Assembly (NCBI RefSeq): GCF_004803715.2
Contig: NZ_CP039383.2
Span: 1,984,001-2,048,000 of the forward strand
Direction: 5' to 3'
DNA from: Luteimonas yindakuii
Lineage (GTDB): Bacteria; Pseudomonadota; Gammaproteobacteria; Xanthomonadales; Xanthomonadaceae
DNA length: 64,000 nucleotides
A program made the position numbers and the translations under genes. The notes beneath the pieces are model-generated. The model was not told the origin of the DNA, did no database searches, and saw nothing but the letters and a program-made list of their open reading frames with translations. Of the stretch, positions 9,327 to 18,733 are shown one piece after another (positions within the stretch are counted from its first letter, which is position 1; each line of letters begins with the position of its first letter).

Positions 9327-10664
9327 TCAGCCGCGAACCGAAGGCCGCTGGGCGCTGCGCCCGTCGGTGCGCGTGCCACGGCCCTGGCGCGGGCCGGCGT
9401 GTGCATGCGCACCCCGCTCCTGTGGCTTGCCATGCGCGCGATGCGCCGGCTTGCGCGCAGCTCCACCCGGGGCACGTCCGCCGCCGCCACGCTTGGCCGA
9501 CTGCAGCGGGCCGTCGAGGCGGATCGGCTGCGTCGGCGCATAGCCTTCGACCTCCACCATCGAGATGTCGGCTTTGAGCATGCGCTGGATCTGCCGCAGC
9601 AGGATGGCCTCGTCGGCCGAGACCAGCGACAGCGCCTCACCCGTCGCGCCGTTGCGGCCGGTACGGCCGATGCGGTGCACGTAGTCCTCGGCGACCATAG
9701 GCAGGTCGTGGTTGATCACCAGCGGCAGGTTCGGGATGTCGAGTCCGCGCGCGGCGACGTCGGTGGCCACCAGGATGCGCGCCTTGCCCGACTTGAACTG
9801 GTCCAGCGCCTTCTGGCGCTGCGCCTGGCTCTTGTTGCCGTGGATCGCCACCGCCGGCAGGCCCGCCGTTTCCAGCTGCTCAGCGAGACGGTTGCAGCCA
9901 TGCTTGGTCTTGCCGAACACCAGCACGCGGTCGGTGTGACGCCGGCTGAGGATTTCGATCAGCAGGTCGCGCTTGCGGCCGGAATCGACCGGGTGCGCGC
10001 GGTGCACGATGGTGTCGGCGATGACGTTGTTCGACGTCACCTGCACCTGCTGCGGATTGCGCATGATCTCCAGCGCCAGTGCACGGATGCGCGGTTCGAA
10101 GGTGGCCGAGAACAGCAGCGTCTGCCGCTGCGACGGCACCTTGGCGAGGATGCGCTTCATGCTCGGCAGGAAGCCCATGTCGAGCATGCGATCGGCTTCA
10201 TCGAGCACCAGCACCTCGATGGCATCGAGCTTGGCGTGGCCGGACTGCATGTGGTCGAGCAGGCGGCCCGGGCAGGCGACCAGCACGTCGACGCCGCGGC
10301 GCAGGTTCTCGATCTGCGGCTGCATGCCGACGCCACCGAACAGCGTGGTCACATTGAGGCGCAGGTGGCGGCTGTATGCCTTGATGCTGTCGGCCACCTG
10401 CACCGCGAGCTCGCGGGTCGGCACCAGGATCAGCGCGCGCGGCTTGCGCGGGCCCTTGGGCGGGGTTTCCTTGGCCAGGCGCTGCAGCAGCGGCAGGCCG
10501 AACGCGGCGGTCTTGCCGGTACCGGTCTGGGCGCCGCCCAGCAGGTCGTGGCCGGCCAGCACCAGCGGGATCGCCTGCGCCTGGATCGGGGTCGGCGTGG
10601 TGTAGCCGGTTTCGGCCAGGGCACGCAGCAGCGCGGGCGAAAGCCCGAGGGTTTCGAATTGCAT
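9327..10664 (-). CDS. rhlE: DEAD-box ATP-dependent RNA helicase, RhlE type
   Basis: Unwinds RNA in ribosome assembly and RNA decay. The 445-residue protein has all the helicase motifs in order: PTPIQ, AQTGTGKT (Walker A), PTRELA, DEADRMLDMGF, SAT, ARGLD and HRIGRTGR. The last 70 residues are rich in Gly, Arg and Ala, forming a basic RNA-binding tail as in RhlE. The ATG at 10664 has an AAGGAG site 6 bases upstream. A minus-strand TAGAAT box at about 10924 would give a leader of about 250 bases. Confidence 0.93.
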   Translation of the reverse strand: MQFETLGLSPALLRALAETGYTTPTPIQAQAIPLVLAGHDLLGGAQTGTGKTAAFGLPLLQRLAKETPPKGPRKPRALILVPTRELAVQVADSIKAYSRHLRLNVTTLFGGVGMQPQIENLRRGVDVLVACPGRLLDHMQSGHAKLDAIEVLVLDEADRMLDMGFLPSMKRILAKVPSQRQTLLFSATFEPRIRALALEIMRNPQQVQVTSNNVIADTIVHRAHPVDSGRKRDLLIEILSRRHTDRVLVFGKTKHGCNRLAEQLETAGLPAVAIHGNKSQAQRQKALDQFKSGKARILVATDVAARGLDIPNLPLVINHDLPMVAEDYVHRIGRTGRNGATGEALSLVSADEAILLRQIQRMLKADISMVEVEGYAPTQPIRLDGPLQSAKRGGGGRAPGGAARKPAHRAHGKPQERGAHAHAGPRQGRGTRTDGRSAQRPSVRG

Positions 10665-11147
10665 GGATGTCTCCTTGACGCATCGCGCGCCCGGCCGGAG
10701 TTTTCCGGCGTCATGGCGCACGAAGTCCGTCCCCGCGCTATCCAGAACCGCGCTGCGGGCGACGTGATGACGGCACGGACGTTTCCGTGTCGTGTCTGCG
10801 CGAGGAAGGACGTGCGGGATAGAGACCGGGCGCGGAGGCCGCGGCGGGCATACCAGGATCGTCACTGTTCGAGAGCGGTTCGCGCTCGAGAGCAGGAGCA
10901 GCCGTATCGCAGAACGGGTCGGATTCTACGGCAAACCGGCGGGCAGCGCGCGGCCCGGCCGCGACCGGTTCATAAACGCGCAGATGGCATCGTGCTGACG
11001 CCCGCCGATCGATACTGCCCGCCGGGTGTGCTGTGCCACGATGCATGCACTGCATCGCGGGGAGACGGACATGGCAGACCGGCGACGCCAGGCGCGAGGT
11101 GCGCCGTCCTTGCCGCACGGCCTGACCGCGTCCACCCGGGCCCGCTG
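10665..11147. other. Divergent intergenic region rhlE / kef-type gene
   Basis: These 483 bases hold no convincing gene. They include the rhlE ribosome binding site at the left edge and a minus-strand TAGAAT box at about 10924-10929. A loose inverted repeat lies around 10866-10895. I could not place a clear promoter for the plus-strand antiporter gene. Confidence 0.5.
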
Positions 11148-13016
11148 ATGGAACACGGCGACGTCACCCACCAGCTGGTGCAGATGGTCGTCCTGCTGGG
11201 GGCGGCGGTGCTGGCGGTTGCGCTGTTCCGCCGCCTCGGGCTGGGCTCGGTCCTGGGTTACCTCTCCGCCGGGCTGCTGATCGGGCCGTTCGGACTTGCG
11301 CTCTTCGCCGATCCGCAAGCCATCCTGCATGTCGCGGAACTCGGCGTGGTGATGTTCCTGTTCGTGATCGGTCTGGAGATGCGCCCTTCGCACCTGTGGG
11401 GCCTGCGCCGGCAGATCTTCGGCCTGGGGTCGCTGCAGATCGCCACCTGCAGCGCCGTGCTGACCGTGGTCGCCTGGTCGTTCGGGTTTCCGCCGGCGAC
11501 GGCCTTCGTGGGCGCGACGGGGTTCGTGCTGACGTCGACCGCCATCGTCATGCAGGCGCTGGCCGAACGCGGCGACATCGCCACCCGGCGCGGGCAGAAG
11601 ATGGTGTCGGTGCTGCTGTTCGAGGACCTCCTGATCGTCCCGCTGCTGGCACTGGTGGCGCTGATGTCGCCATTGCCGGACGACCATGCCGCCGGCTCGC
11701 GCGGCGTCGCGGCGCTCGTGGCCCTGCTGTCGCTGGCCGGCCTGGTGGTGGCGGGCCTGTACCTGCTCAACCCGCTGTTCCGCCTGCTGGCCCGCGCCGG
11801 CGCGCGCGAGGTCATGACCGCCGCCGCGCTGCTGGTGGTGCTCGGTGCCGCGCTGCTGATGGACATGGGCGGGCTGTCCACGGCCACCGGGGCGTTCCTT
11901 GCCGGGGTGCTGCTGTCGGAATCCACCTTCCGCCACCAGCTCGAGGCCGACATCGAGCCCTTTCGCGGGCTCCTGCTCGGCCTGTTCTTCGTTGCGGTCG
12001 GGATGTCGCTGGACCTCGCCGTGGTCGCGGCGAACTGGGCGCTCATCGCGATGCTGGTCCCGGCGATGATGGCGGCCAAGGCCGCGTGCATCTATGCGGT
12101 CGCCCGCGTGACGAGAGCCCCGCACGACGAGGCGCTGGACCGCGCGACGCTCATGGCACAGGGCGGCGAGTTCGCGTTCGTGCTGTATGCGGCGGCGCAG
12201 TCGTCGGGTGTGATCGGCGGCGCCGCGAATGCCAACTTCACTGCGGTGGTGGTGCTGTCGATGGCACTGACGCCGCTGGTGGTAGTGCTGCTACGGCAGT
12301 TCCATCGCCGCGCCGCGCCCTCCCTCGCCGGCGTGGAAGAAGTGCACGACCAGCATGGCGCCGTGCTGATCATCGGATTCGGACGCTTCGGGCAGGTCAT
12401 GAGCCAGGCCCTGCTTGCGCGCGATGTCGACGTCACCATCATCGATGCCGACGTCGACAGGATCCGCAACGCGACGGAATTCGGTTTCAAGGTGTATTAC
12501 GGCGACGGCACGCGCCTGGACGTGCTCCACGCGTCGGGCGCCGCGCAGGCGCGCGCGATCGCGGTCTGTATCGACGACCGCAAGGCCGCGACCCGGATCG
12601 CCGAACTCGTTCGCCACGCCTTTCCGCAGGCGCGCCTGCTGGTGCGATCCTACGATCGCCGGCATTCGCTCGAGCTCACCGCGACAGGCGTGGACTACCA
12701 GATCCGCGAAACCTTCGAGTCGGCGTTGCGCTTCGGCGAGGTGGCGTTGCGCGAGCTTGGCGTGGATGCCGACGAGGCCGCGGCGGTCAGCGCCGAAGTC
12801 CGCAAGCTGGACGAAGAGCGCTTCGAACTGGAAATCGCCGGTGGCGGGGACGTGCGCGCGGGCATGCGCGCGGTCCGCAGGAACGTGCCTGCCGCGCCGA
12901 AGCCGACGCCCTTCACCACTCCGAGGCGTCCGGGTCGCGTGCTGGGCCCCGTGACCGTGGAGCCGGCATCGAAAGGCGATCACACCACGCCACCAGCGGG
13001 CCCGGAGCCGTCCTGA
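11148..13016 (+). CDS. Kef-type K+/H+ antiporter (CPA2 family, with TrkA-N domain)
   Basis: A predicted inner-membrane monovalent cation/proton antiporter of 622 residues. The first 390 or so residues form 12-13 hydrophobic helices with the Na_H_Exchanger pattern, including TGFVLTSTAIVMQ and LMAQGGEFAFVLY. A cytoplasmic TrkA-N domain follows, with the nucleotide motif IIGFGRFGQ near residue 408. The C-terminal 40 residues are polar and proline-rich. In Kef proteins this domain gates transport in response to glutathione adducts and NAD. KefB and KefC cannot be told apart here. The frame is open far upstream, but that part is rhlE antisense. Confidence 0.88.
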   Translation: MEHGDVTHQLVQMVVLLGAAVLAVALFRRLGLGSVLGYLSAGLLIGPFGLALFADPQAILHVAELGVVMFLFVIGLEMRPSHLWGLRRQIFGLGSLQIATCSAVLTVVAWSFGFPPATAFVGATGFVLTSTAIVMQALAERGDIATRRGQKMVSVLLFEDLLIVPLLALVALMSPLPDDHAAGSRGVAALVALLSLAGLVVAGLYLLNPLFRLLARAGAREVMTAAALLVVLGAALLMDMGGLSTATGAFLAGVLLSESTFRHQLEADIEPFRGLLLGLFFVAVGMSLDLAVVAANWALIAMLVPAMMAAKAACIYAVARVTRAPHDEALDRATLMAQGGEFAFVLYAAAQSSGVIGGAANANFTAVVVLSMALTPLVVVLLRQFHRRAAPSLAGVEEVHDQHGAVLIIGFGRFGQVMSQALLARDVDVTIIDADVDRIRNATEFGFKVYYGDGTRLDVLHASGAAQARAIAVCIDDRKAATRIAELVRHAFPQARLLVRSYDRRHSLELTATGVDYQIRETFESALRFGEVALRELGVDADEAAAVSAEVRKLDEERFELEIAGGGDVRAGMRAVRRNVPAAPKPTPFTTPRRPGRVLGPVTVEPASKGDHTTPPAGPEPS

Positions 13017-13186
13017 GCGGAAGCGTGCATCTGCGAGGCGATCGTGCGCTGGTGGCATCCTGCGGTGCCGTGCCCGGCCCTGCGCTGCCTGGTGGGCCAT
13101 GACCTTCGACACCCACCGGCGGCCGCGGGCAGGCGTACATTGCGGCGGCATCCCACCATCCTGGCCCGTGACGGGCGGAGTCGAAC

Positions 13187-15289
13187 GTGATCGCGAACAC
13201 CCCGAAAATCCTCGCCCTGTCGCTGGCCGTGTCGCTGGCGCTGGGCGCCTGCAGCCGCGACGCCGCACCAGCGGCCGACACCACCGCCACCGCGCCGGCA
13301 GCCGCCGCTGCACCACGACTGGATGACGCCAAGCTGCCGCCGGTCAACCGCTTCCAGCTGGCCGATCTGGACGGAGCCGTGAGCGCCTGCCAGGACCTCA
13401 ACGCGCATGCGAACGGCAAGTGGCTGGCCGCCAATGCCATTCCCGGCGACCGCACCACCTGGGGCTCGTTCGAGATGCTGGTGGAGCGTTCGCTGGCCGC
13501 ACAGCGCCAGCTCGCCGAGCAGGCGGCGGACGACACCAGCGCCACCGGCGTGGCGAAGATCGTCGGCGACTTCTGGGCCACCGGCATGGACGAGGCCGCG
13601 ATCGAGGCGCAGGGCCTGGCGCCGATCCAGGGCCGTCTGGATGCGATCGATGCCCTCGCCGACGGTGCCGGCGTGGCCGATTACCTGCGCACCAGCGCCG
13701 CGCGCGGCGAGAGCTTTCTGGTGAGCTTCGGCCCCAACGCCGACTTCAAGGACTCGAAGGTCAACATCGCCTACGCCGCGCAGGGCGGCCTGGGCCTGCC
13801 CGACAAGACCTACTACTTCGAGGCCACCCACAAGGACAAGCTGGCCGCCTACGAGCGCCACGTGGCGCGCGTGCTCGAGCTGTCAGGCATTGCCGCCGAC
13901 GCCGCACGCGAGCAGGCCCGCGCGGTGGTCGCGTTCGAGACCCGCCTGGCCGACAAGTCGCGGTCGCAGGTGGAACTCTCGCGCGACGCCTCGCTGTTCT
14001 ACAACCCGGTCACCCCGGCGGATGCGGATGCACTGACACCGAATTTCCCGTGGACGGCGTTCTTCGCCGCGCAGGGCATCGATGCCCCGGCGACGTTCTC
14101 GCTGGCGATGCCCGAGTTCCACCGCGAGGTGGACGCCATGCTCACCAGCGTGCCGGTCGACACCTGGAAGGCCTATCTGCGCTTCCACACCGTCGACAGC
14201 GCCTCGCCGTTCCTGTCCAGCGACTTCGCCAATGCCAACTACGAGTTCTACGGCAAGACCATGCGCGGCCAGCAGGAGATCGAACCGCGCTGGAAGCGTG
14301 CGCTCAACACCCTCAACGGCAGCGCCGGCGAGGCGCTGGGCCAGATCTACGTGGACGCCGCGTTCCCGGCTGCGTCCAAGGCGCGGATGGAGGAGCTGGT
14401 CGCCAACCTCGGTGCGGCGCTGAAGGCGCGGCTGGAAAACCTCGAATGGATGGGCGAGGACACGCGCGCCAAGGCGATGGCCAAGTGGGAGACGTTCACC
14501 CCGAAGATCGGTTACCCCGCCAACTGGCGCGACTGGAGCGGGCTTGCAACGAGCCGCGACAGCTATATCGACAACGTGCTTGCCGCGCGCGAGTTCAACC
14601 ACCGCTGGCAGCTCGGCAAGATCGGCAAGCCCGTGGATCCGGACGAGTGGTTCATGCCGCCGCAGACGGTCAACGCCTACTACAACCCGCAGGCCAACGA
14701 GATCGTGTTCCCCGCCGCGATCCTGCAGCCGCCGTTCTTCGATCCGAACGCCGACGACGCGCTCAACTACGGCGGCATCGGCGCGGTGATCGGCCACGAG
14801 ATGATCCACGGCTACGACGACCAGGGCAGCCGCTTCGGGCCGACCGGCAACTTCGAGAACTGGTGGACCGAAGCCGACGCCAGCGGCTTCCGCGCGCTCA
14901 CCGACCGCCTGGTCGCACAGTTCGACGCCTACCAGGCCGCCCCGGGCCAGCACGTCAACGGCACCCTGACGCTGGGTGAGAACATCGCCGACCTCGGCGG
15001 CCTCGCGGTCGCCTACGATGCCCTGCAGCGCGCCCGCGAGGGCGAGCAGGATCCGAATGTCGATGGCCTCAGCCAGGACCAGCGCTTCTTCCTCAACTGG
15101 GCGACGGTATGGCGCCGCAACTTCACCCCGGAGGAGCTGAAGGTGCGGCTGGCGACCGATCCGCACGCGCCGGCCAACTTCCGCGCCATCGGTGCGCCGT
15201 CGAACCTGCCGGCGTTTGCCGCCGCGTTCTCCTGCGAGGCAGGCAGCCCGATGGTGCGCGCCGGCGCCGAGCGCATCGTGATCTGGTAA
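13187..15289 (+). CDS. M13 family zinc metallopeptidase, lipoprotein (active-site intact)
   Basis: A neprilysin-like (PepO-type) peptidase of 700 residues, predicted to act outside the cytoplasm on peptides. The N-terminus is a lipoprotein signal with cysteine at 22 (LGAC). The zinc site is complete: HExxH at 537-541 (HEMIH), then GENIADLGG with the third zinc ligand Glu. The substrate-binding NAYYN segment is also present. The start is GTG at 13187. A paralogue follows 130 bases downstream, behind a strong terminator, so each has its own transcript. Confidence 0.93.
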   Translation: MIANTPKILALSLAVSLALGACSRDAAPAADTTATAPAAAAAPRLDDAKLPPVNRFQLADLDGAVSACQDLNAHANGKWLAANAIPGDRTTWGSFEMLVERSLAAQRQLAEQAADDTSATGVAKIVGDFWATGMDEAAIEAQGLAPIQGRLDAIDALADGAGVADYLRTSAARGESFLVSFGPNADFKDSKVNIAYAAQGGLGLPDKTYYFEATHKDKLAAYERHVARVLELSGIAADAAREQARAVVAFETRLADKSRSQVELSRDASLFYNPVTPADADALTPNFPWTAFFAAQGIDAPATFSLAMPEFHREVDAMLTSVPVDTWKAYLRFHTVDSASPFLSSDFANANYEFYGKTMRGQQEIEPRWKRALNTLNGSAGEALGQIYVDAAFPAASKARMEELVANLGAALKARLENLEWMGEDTRAKAMAKWETFTPKIGYPANWRDWSGLATSRDSYIDNVLAAREFNHRWQLGKIGKPVDPDEWFMPPQTVNAYYNPQANEIVFPAAILQPPFFDPNADDALNYGGIGAVIGHEMIHGYDDQGSRFGPTGNFENWWTEADASGFRALTDRLVAQFDAYQAAPGQHVNGTLTLGENIADLGGLAVAYDALQRAREGEQDPNVDGLSQDQRFFLNWATVWRRNFTPEELKVRLATDPHAPANFRAIGAPSNLPAFAAAFSCEAGSPMVRAGAERIVIW

Positions 15290-15312
15290 CCGACCTTCGA
15301 TGGATGTGTGAC

Positions 15313-15343
15313 GCGAAAGGCCGGGTCCGTCCCGGCCTTTCGC
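15313..15343 (+). terminator. Strong hairpin after the first M13 gene
   Basis: A perfect 13-bp stem (15313-15325 with 15331-15343) with a 5-base loop. The stem ends in TTTCGC rather than a long T-run. It separates the two M13 genes. Confidence 0.75.
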
Positions 15344-15421
15344 ATTCCAGGCACCGTCGACCACGCGCGCATCCGTCGATGCCTCACGCGGCCGCGGCTA
15401 AACTCCGCGCAGACCGCAGCC

Positions 15422-17461
15422 ATGGAACCTGCAATGCCGATCGCCCCCCTGTCCGCTTTTATCCGCCCCACCCTGCTTGCCGCCGGCATCCTCGCGCTGC
15501 TGGGTGCCGCCACCGATGCCGATGCGCAACGCCGTCGCGCCGCCGCGCCGAAGCCGCCGCCGGGCCCGACCGCCTGCACCGATTTCTACAGCTTCCACAA
15601 CAAGGACTGGCTGGCCGCTACCCCGGTGCCTGCGCAGGGCATGGTGACCGCACTGGGTGAGCTGCAGCAGCGCTCCCTGCAGCAGCAGCGCGACCTGCTC
15701 GACGCCGCCATGCGCCAGCCGGCCAACAACGTGCAGCAGCTGCTGGGCGACTTCTGGGCCAGCGGCCTCGACGAGGCGGCGGTGGAAGCCGACGGCGCAC
15801 AGCCGATCGCGCCGCTGCTGGCACGCATCGACGCGATCCGTCGGGCCCGTCATATCGCACCGGCCATCGCGGCCCTGCACCAGGTGGGCATCCCGGTGGC
15901 GTTCAATTTCAACGCCGACGTCGATCTCGCCGACCTCGGCCGCCACATCGGCTACTTCACCCAGGGCGGGCTGGGCCTGCCCGATCCGGCCTTCTACACC
16001 CGCGGCGACGCCAACAGCCAGGCGCTGCTTGGCCGCTACCGCGAGTACGTGCGCAACATCCTCGTCCTGACCGGCGTTCCCGAAGCCCAGGCGGACGCGG
16101 CCGCGGGCCAGGTGATCGAACTCGAGACCCGCATCGCGCAGAAGTCCGGCGCGCTGGCCGACAGCCCCGGCCCCCGCGCCAACTACGCCCGCGTGCCGGT
16201 GCGCGATGCCGCCCGCCAGTACCGCAACCTGCAGCTGGCCGAGTTCCTGACCGCGCAGGGCGTGCAGGACGACGTGGTGTCGCTGGCGCCGCCGGAGCTG
16301 TTCGCCGACCTCAACACCTTTGTCGCCGGCCTGCCGGTCGAACAGTGGAAGCATTACCTGCGCTTCCACGTCGGCACCGCGATGGCGCCCTACCTGTCGA
16401 AGCCGTGGCGCGATGCCGACTTCGCCTTCCGCGGCCGCGTGCTGCGCGGCGAAACCCAGCCGGCCACGCGCGAGACGCTTACGCTCGACGCGATCAACAA
16501 GGCCGCCGGCCCGATGCTCGCGCGCGAATACGTGGCGCGCCACCTGCCGGCCGCCACCCGCGAGCGCGCCGGCACCATCGCCACCCAGGTGCGCGACGCA
16601 CTGGTGCGCAGCATCGAGCGCAGCAGCTGGATGACTCCGGCCACGAAGGCGGAAGCCCTGGCCAAGGCATCCACCATCCGCATCGAAGTGGGCGCGCCCG
16701 TCGAGGACCTGGACTTCACCGTGCAGCCGATGGGCCGCGGCAGCTTCGGCGGCAACATGCTGATCGCCTCGACCTGGCGCCATCGCGAGGAGATGAAGCG
16801 CATCGGCCGCGCCAACGCCGACCGCCGCTGGGACGTGCTGCCGCAGCAACCGGCGCTGGCCTACGACCTCACGCAGAACCGGCTGATCGTCTCCGCCGCC
16901 GTGCTGCAGCCGCCGGTGCTGGATGCCGCGCGCGCGCCGGCTGCTCATTACGGCAGCTACGGCGCGTTGGTCGGCCACGAACTGGGCCGCAGCGTCGATA
17001 TCCGCGGCCGCGTCGTCGATGCCAGGCAGGACGTGCGCACCTGGTGGAGCCCGGACGACCTGGCCGCGTGGGAGGGCATGGCCTCGCGGCTGGCGGTGCA
17101 GTACAGCGCCTATCCCTACCCCGGGCTGACCGCGGTCAACGTCGACGGCACGCGGACGCGCGACGAGAACGCCGCCGACCTCGCCGGCGTGGAGCTGGCC
17201 GTGGATGCGTTCCAGACCGCCAACCCCGGGACGGCACCGGAGGCCTCGCAGGAGTTCTTCGCCGCGTGGGCGGAACTGTGGCGCCAGCAGGCGGCGCCGG
17301 CCGCGGCCCAGCAGGCGGCGCTGACCTCGCCGCATGCGCCGGGCCAGTGGCGCACCAACGGCCCGCTTGCCAACCTCGCGGCATTCGGCACGGCGTTCTC
17401 ATGCGAGGCCGGCACCCCGATGCAGCGCAACGAAGCCGAGCAGATCCGGATCTGGCGCTGA
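15422..17461 (+). CDS. M13 family peptidase homologue, probably inactive (HExxR)
   Basis: A 679-residue paralogue of the preceding M13 peptidase, with a Sec signal peptide (hydrophobic stretch about residues 14-30) but no lipobox. The zinc motif is altered: His519 and Glu520 are kept, but position 523, the second zinc histidine, is Arg (GHELGR). The third ligand Glu remains (DENAADLAG). The substrate-binding NAYY segment is replaced by LAYDL. Loss of one zinc ligand and of the substrate motif suggests a non-catalytic protein that has stayed in frame. An ATG four codons later (15434) is an alternative start. A TAAACT box lies at 15399-15404. Confidence 0.85.
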   Translation: MEPAMPIAPLSAFIRPTLLAAGILALLGAATDADAQRRRAAAPKPPPGPTACTDFYSFHNKDWLAATPVPAQGMVTALGELQQRSLQQQRDLLDAAMRQPANNVQQLLGDFWASGLDEAAVEADGAQPIAPLLARIDAIRRARHIAPAIAALHQVGIPVAFNFNADVDLADLGRHIGYFTQGGLGLPDPAFYTRGDANSQALLGRYREYVRNILVLTGVPEAQADAAAGQVIELETRIAQKSGALADSPGPRANYARVPVRDAARQYRNLQLAEFLTAQGVQDDVVSLAPPELFADLNTFVAGLPVEQWKHYLRFHVGTAMAPYLSKPWRDADFAFRGRVLRGETQPATRETLTLDAINKAAGPMLAREYVARHLPAATRERAGTIATQVRDALVRSIERSSWMTPATKAEALAKASTIRIEVGAPVEDLDFTVQPMGRGSFGGNMLIASTWRHREEMKRIGRANADRRWDVLPQQPALAYDLTQNRLIVSAAVLQPPVLDAARAPAAHYGSYGALVGHELGRSVDIRGRVVDARQDVRTWWSPDDLAAWEGMASRLAVQYSAYPYPGLTAVNVDGTRTRDENAADLAGVELAVDAFQTANPGTAPEASQEFFAAWAELWRQQAAPAAAQQAALTSPHAPGQWRTNGPLANLAAFGTAFSCEAGTPMQRNEAEQIRIWR

Positions 17462-17494
17462 GACGTGGCCGCGACAAGTACGTCCCTGCAATTG

Positions 17495-17528
17495 AAGAAG
17501 GGCGCCCCGACAGGGCGCCCTTCTTTTT
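17495..17528. terminator. Terminator between the M13 homologue and rhomboid gene
   Basis: A perfect 13-bp stem (17495-17507 with 17513-17525), a 5-base loop and a T-run on the plus strand. The genes on both sides converge on it. Confidence 0.9.
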
Positions 17529-17580
17529 CGGCTCCATGGACCATAGCGCCGCGTCAATCGCGGCCCGCCATCGCAGCCGC

Positions 17581-18234
17581 TCAGAAGCGCCGCACGTTGC
17601 CGCGCGGGCGCAGTCGCGGCCCGAACGGAGGCCGGCCACGCCATTGCTGGATCAGCAGCCAGCCGAACAGCATGCCGCCGAGATGGGCGAAGTGGGCCAC
17701 GCCGGACCGGGTACCGGTGATGCCCATCAGCAGCTCGATCGAGCCATAGACGATCACCAGCGTGCGTGCCTTCATCGGGATCGGCGGGATCAGCAGCATG
17801 ACCCGGCGATGCGGGAACAGCATGCCGAACGCCAGCAGCAGGCCGAACATGCCGCCGGACGCACCCACGGTCGGATACGTGCCGCCGCCGGATGCCAGCG
17901 ACCAGCTCACCACCACCAGCTGGCACAGGCCCGCGCCGACCACGCACACCAGGAAATAGATCAGGAACCGCCGCTGGCCCCAGGTGTATTCGAGCTGCGA
18001 GCCGAACATCAGCAGCGCCAGCATGTTCACCAGCAGGTGCGCCATGTGCGCGTGCAGGAAACCGTAGGTCAGCAGCTGCCACGGCATGAAGCCGAGCCCG
18101 CCGGCTTCGGCACCACCGATCGGCCACAGCATCAGGGGAGCGAACAGGTAGCTGCCCAGCAGCAACTGGGCCACGAACACCGCACCGTTGAGGATCAGCA
18201 GGATTTTGGTCGCGGGGGGGAGATTGGGCAACAT
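17581..18234 (-). CDS. Rhomboid family intramembrane serine protease
   Basis: Cleaves membrane proteins within the bilayer. The 217-residue protein has six hydrophobic segments. The catalytic serine lies in GASGG (Ser126) and the catalytic histidine in AHFAHLGG (His181). The HxxxN-type segment HMAHLLVNM (around residues 63-71) matches the conserved oxyanion region. The start ATG at 18234 has AGGAG upstream. The substrate is unknown; nothing nearby suggests one. Confidence 0.92.
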   Translation of the reverse strand: MLPNLPPATKILLILNGAVFVAQLLLGSYLFAPLMLWPIGGAEAGGLGFMPWQLLTYGFLHAHMAHLLVNMLALLMFGSQLEYTWGQRRFLIYFLVCVVGAGLCQLVVVSWSLASGGGTYPTVGASGGMFGLLLAFGMLFPHRRVMLLIPPIPMKARTLVIVYGSIELLMGITGTRSGVAHFAHLGGMLFGWLLIQQWRGRPPFGPRLRPRGNVRRF

Positions 18235-18303
18235 CCGGGCTCCTGTTGGACCTCGCCATGATACCCGCGGGCAGTGATCGCCGGCTCATGGCGACGCTGC
18301 CGG

Positions 18304-18666
18304 TCAGCCGTGCGGACCCCACAGGCGGCTGTCGAGGTTGGCCGCGGCCGACTGCCCGCGCACGCGCCCGGCTTCGACGCGGACACCTTCGGCGCGCAGC
18401 CGCTGCAGCTGCTCGTTCCAGCCGGGGCTGTCTTCCGGGAACGCGATGCGGCCATCGCTGCGCAGCACGCGATGCCACGGCAATGACGGATCCGTATTGG
18501 CGGACAGGATCGTGGCCACCAGCCGGGCGCGCCCCGGCAGCCCGGCGCGACGGGCCACCTCGCCATAGCCGGCGACTGCGCCGGGCGGGATCGCCCGCAC
18601 CTGCGCGAGGATGCGCTCCGCCCGCCGGGTCGGCGTGTCTTCCGTCACCAACGTGTCCTCCGTCAT
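18304..18666 (-). CDS. Alkyltransferase-like protein (ATL), MGMT family without active cysteine
   Basis: A 120-residue protein of the O6-alkylguanine-DNA alkyltransferase C-terminal fold. The alkyl-acceptor motif PCHR of true transferases is PWHR here (residues 63-66), with Trp in place of Cys. ATL proteins bind O6-alkylguanine in DNA without repairing it and direct it to nucleotide excision repair. The winged-helix residues PPGAVAGYGEVARRAG are typical. The ATG at 18666 starts the family N-terminus; the longer frame upstream overlaps the divergent gene. Confidence 0.9.
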   Translation of the reverse strand: MTEDTLVTEDTPTRRAERILAQVRAIPPGAVAGYGEVARRAGLPGRARLVATILSANTDPSLPWHRVLRSDGRIAFPEDSPGWNEQLQRLRAEGVRVEAGRVRGQSAAANLDSRLWGPHG

Positions 18667-18689
18667 GGCCGTGCCGGTGAGTCCGGGCC

Positions 18690-18696
18690 TAGGATA
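18690..18696. promoter_or_regulatory. Overlapping divergent -10 boxes (ATL gene / 18734 gene)
   Basis: TAGGAT on the plus strand (18690-18695) and TATCCT on the minus strand (18691-18696) share five bases. The leaders would be about 32 bases (plus) and 18 bases (minus). No -35 boxes are clear. Confidence 0.4.
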
Positions 18697-18733
18697 GGTG
18701 CACGCCCGGGGAGACCGGGCCGGGAGATCGGCC

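Noticed and set aside
9246..11147. The plus-strand frame is open from 9246 through to the antiporter end, giving a protein of over 1,200 residues.
   Set aside because: The first 600 codons are antisense to rhlE and have no family features. High GC often leaves antisense frames open. The antiporter starts at 11148.
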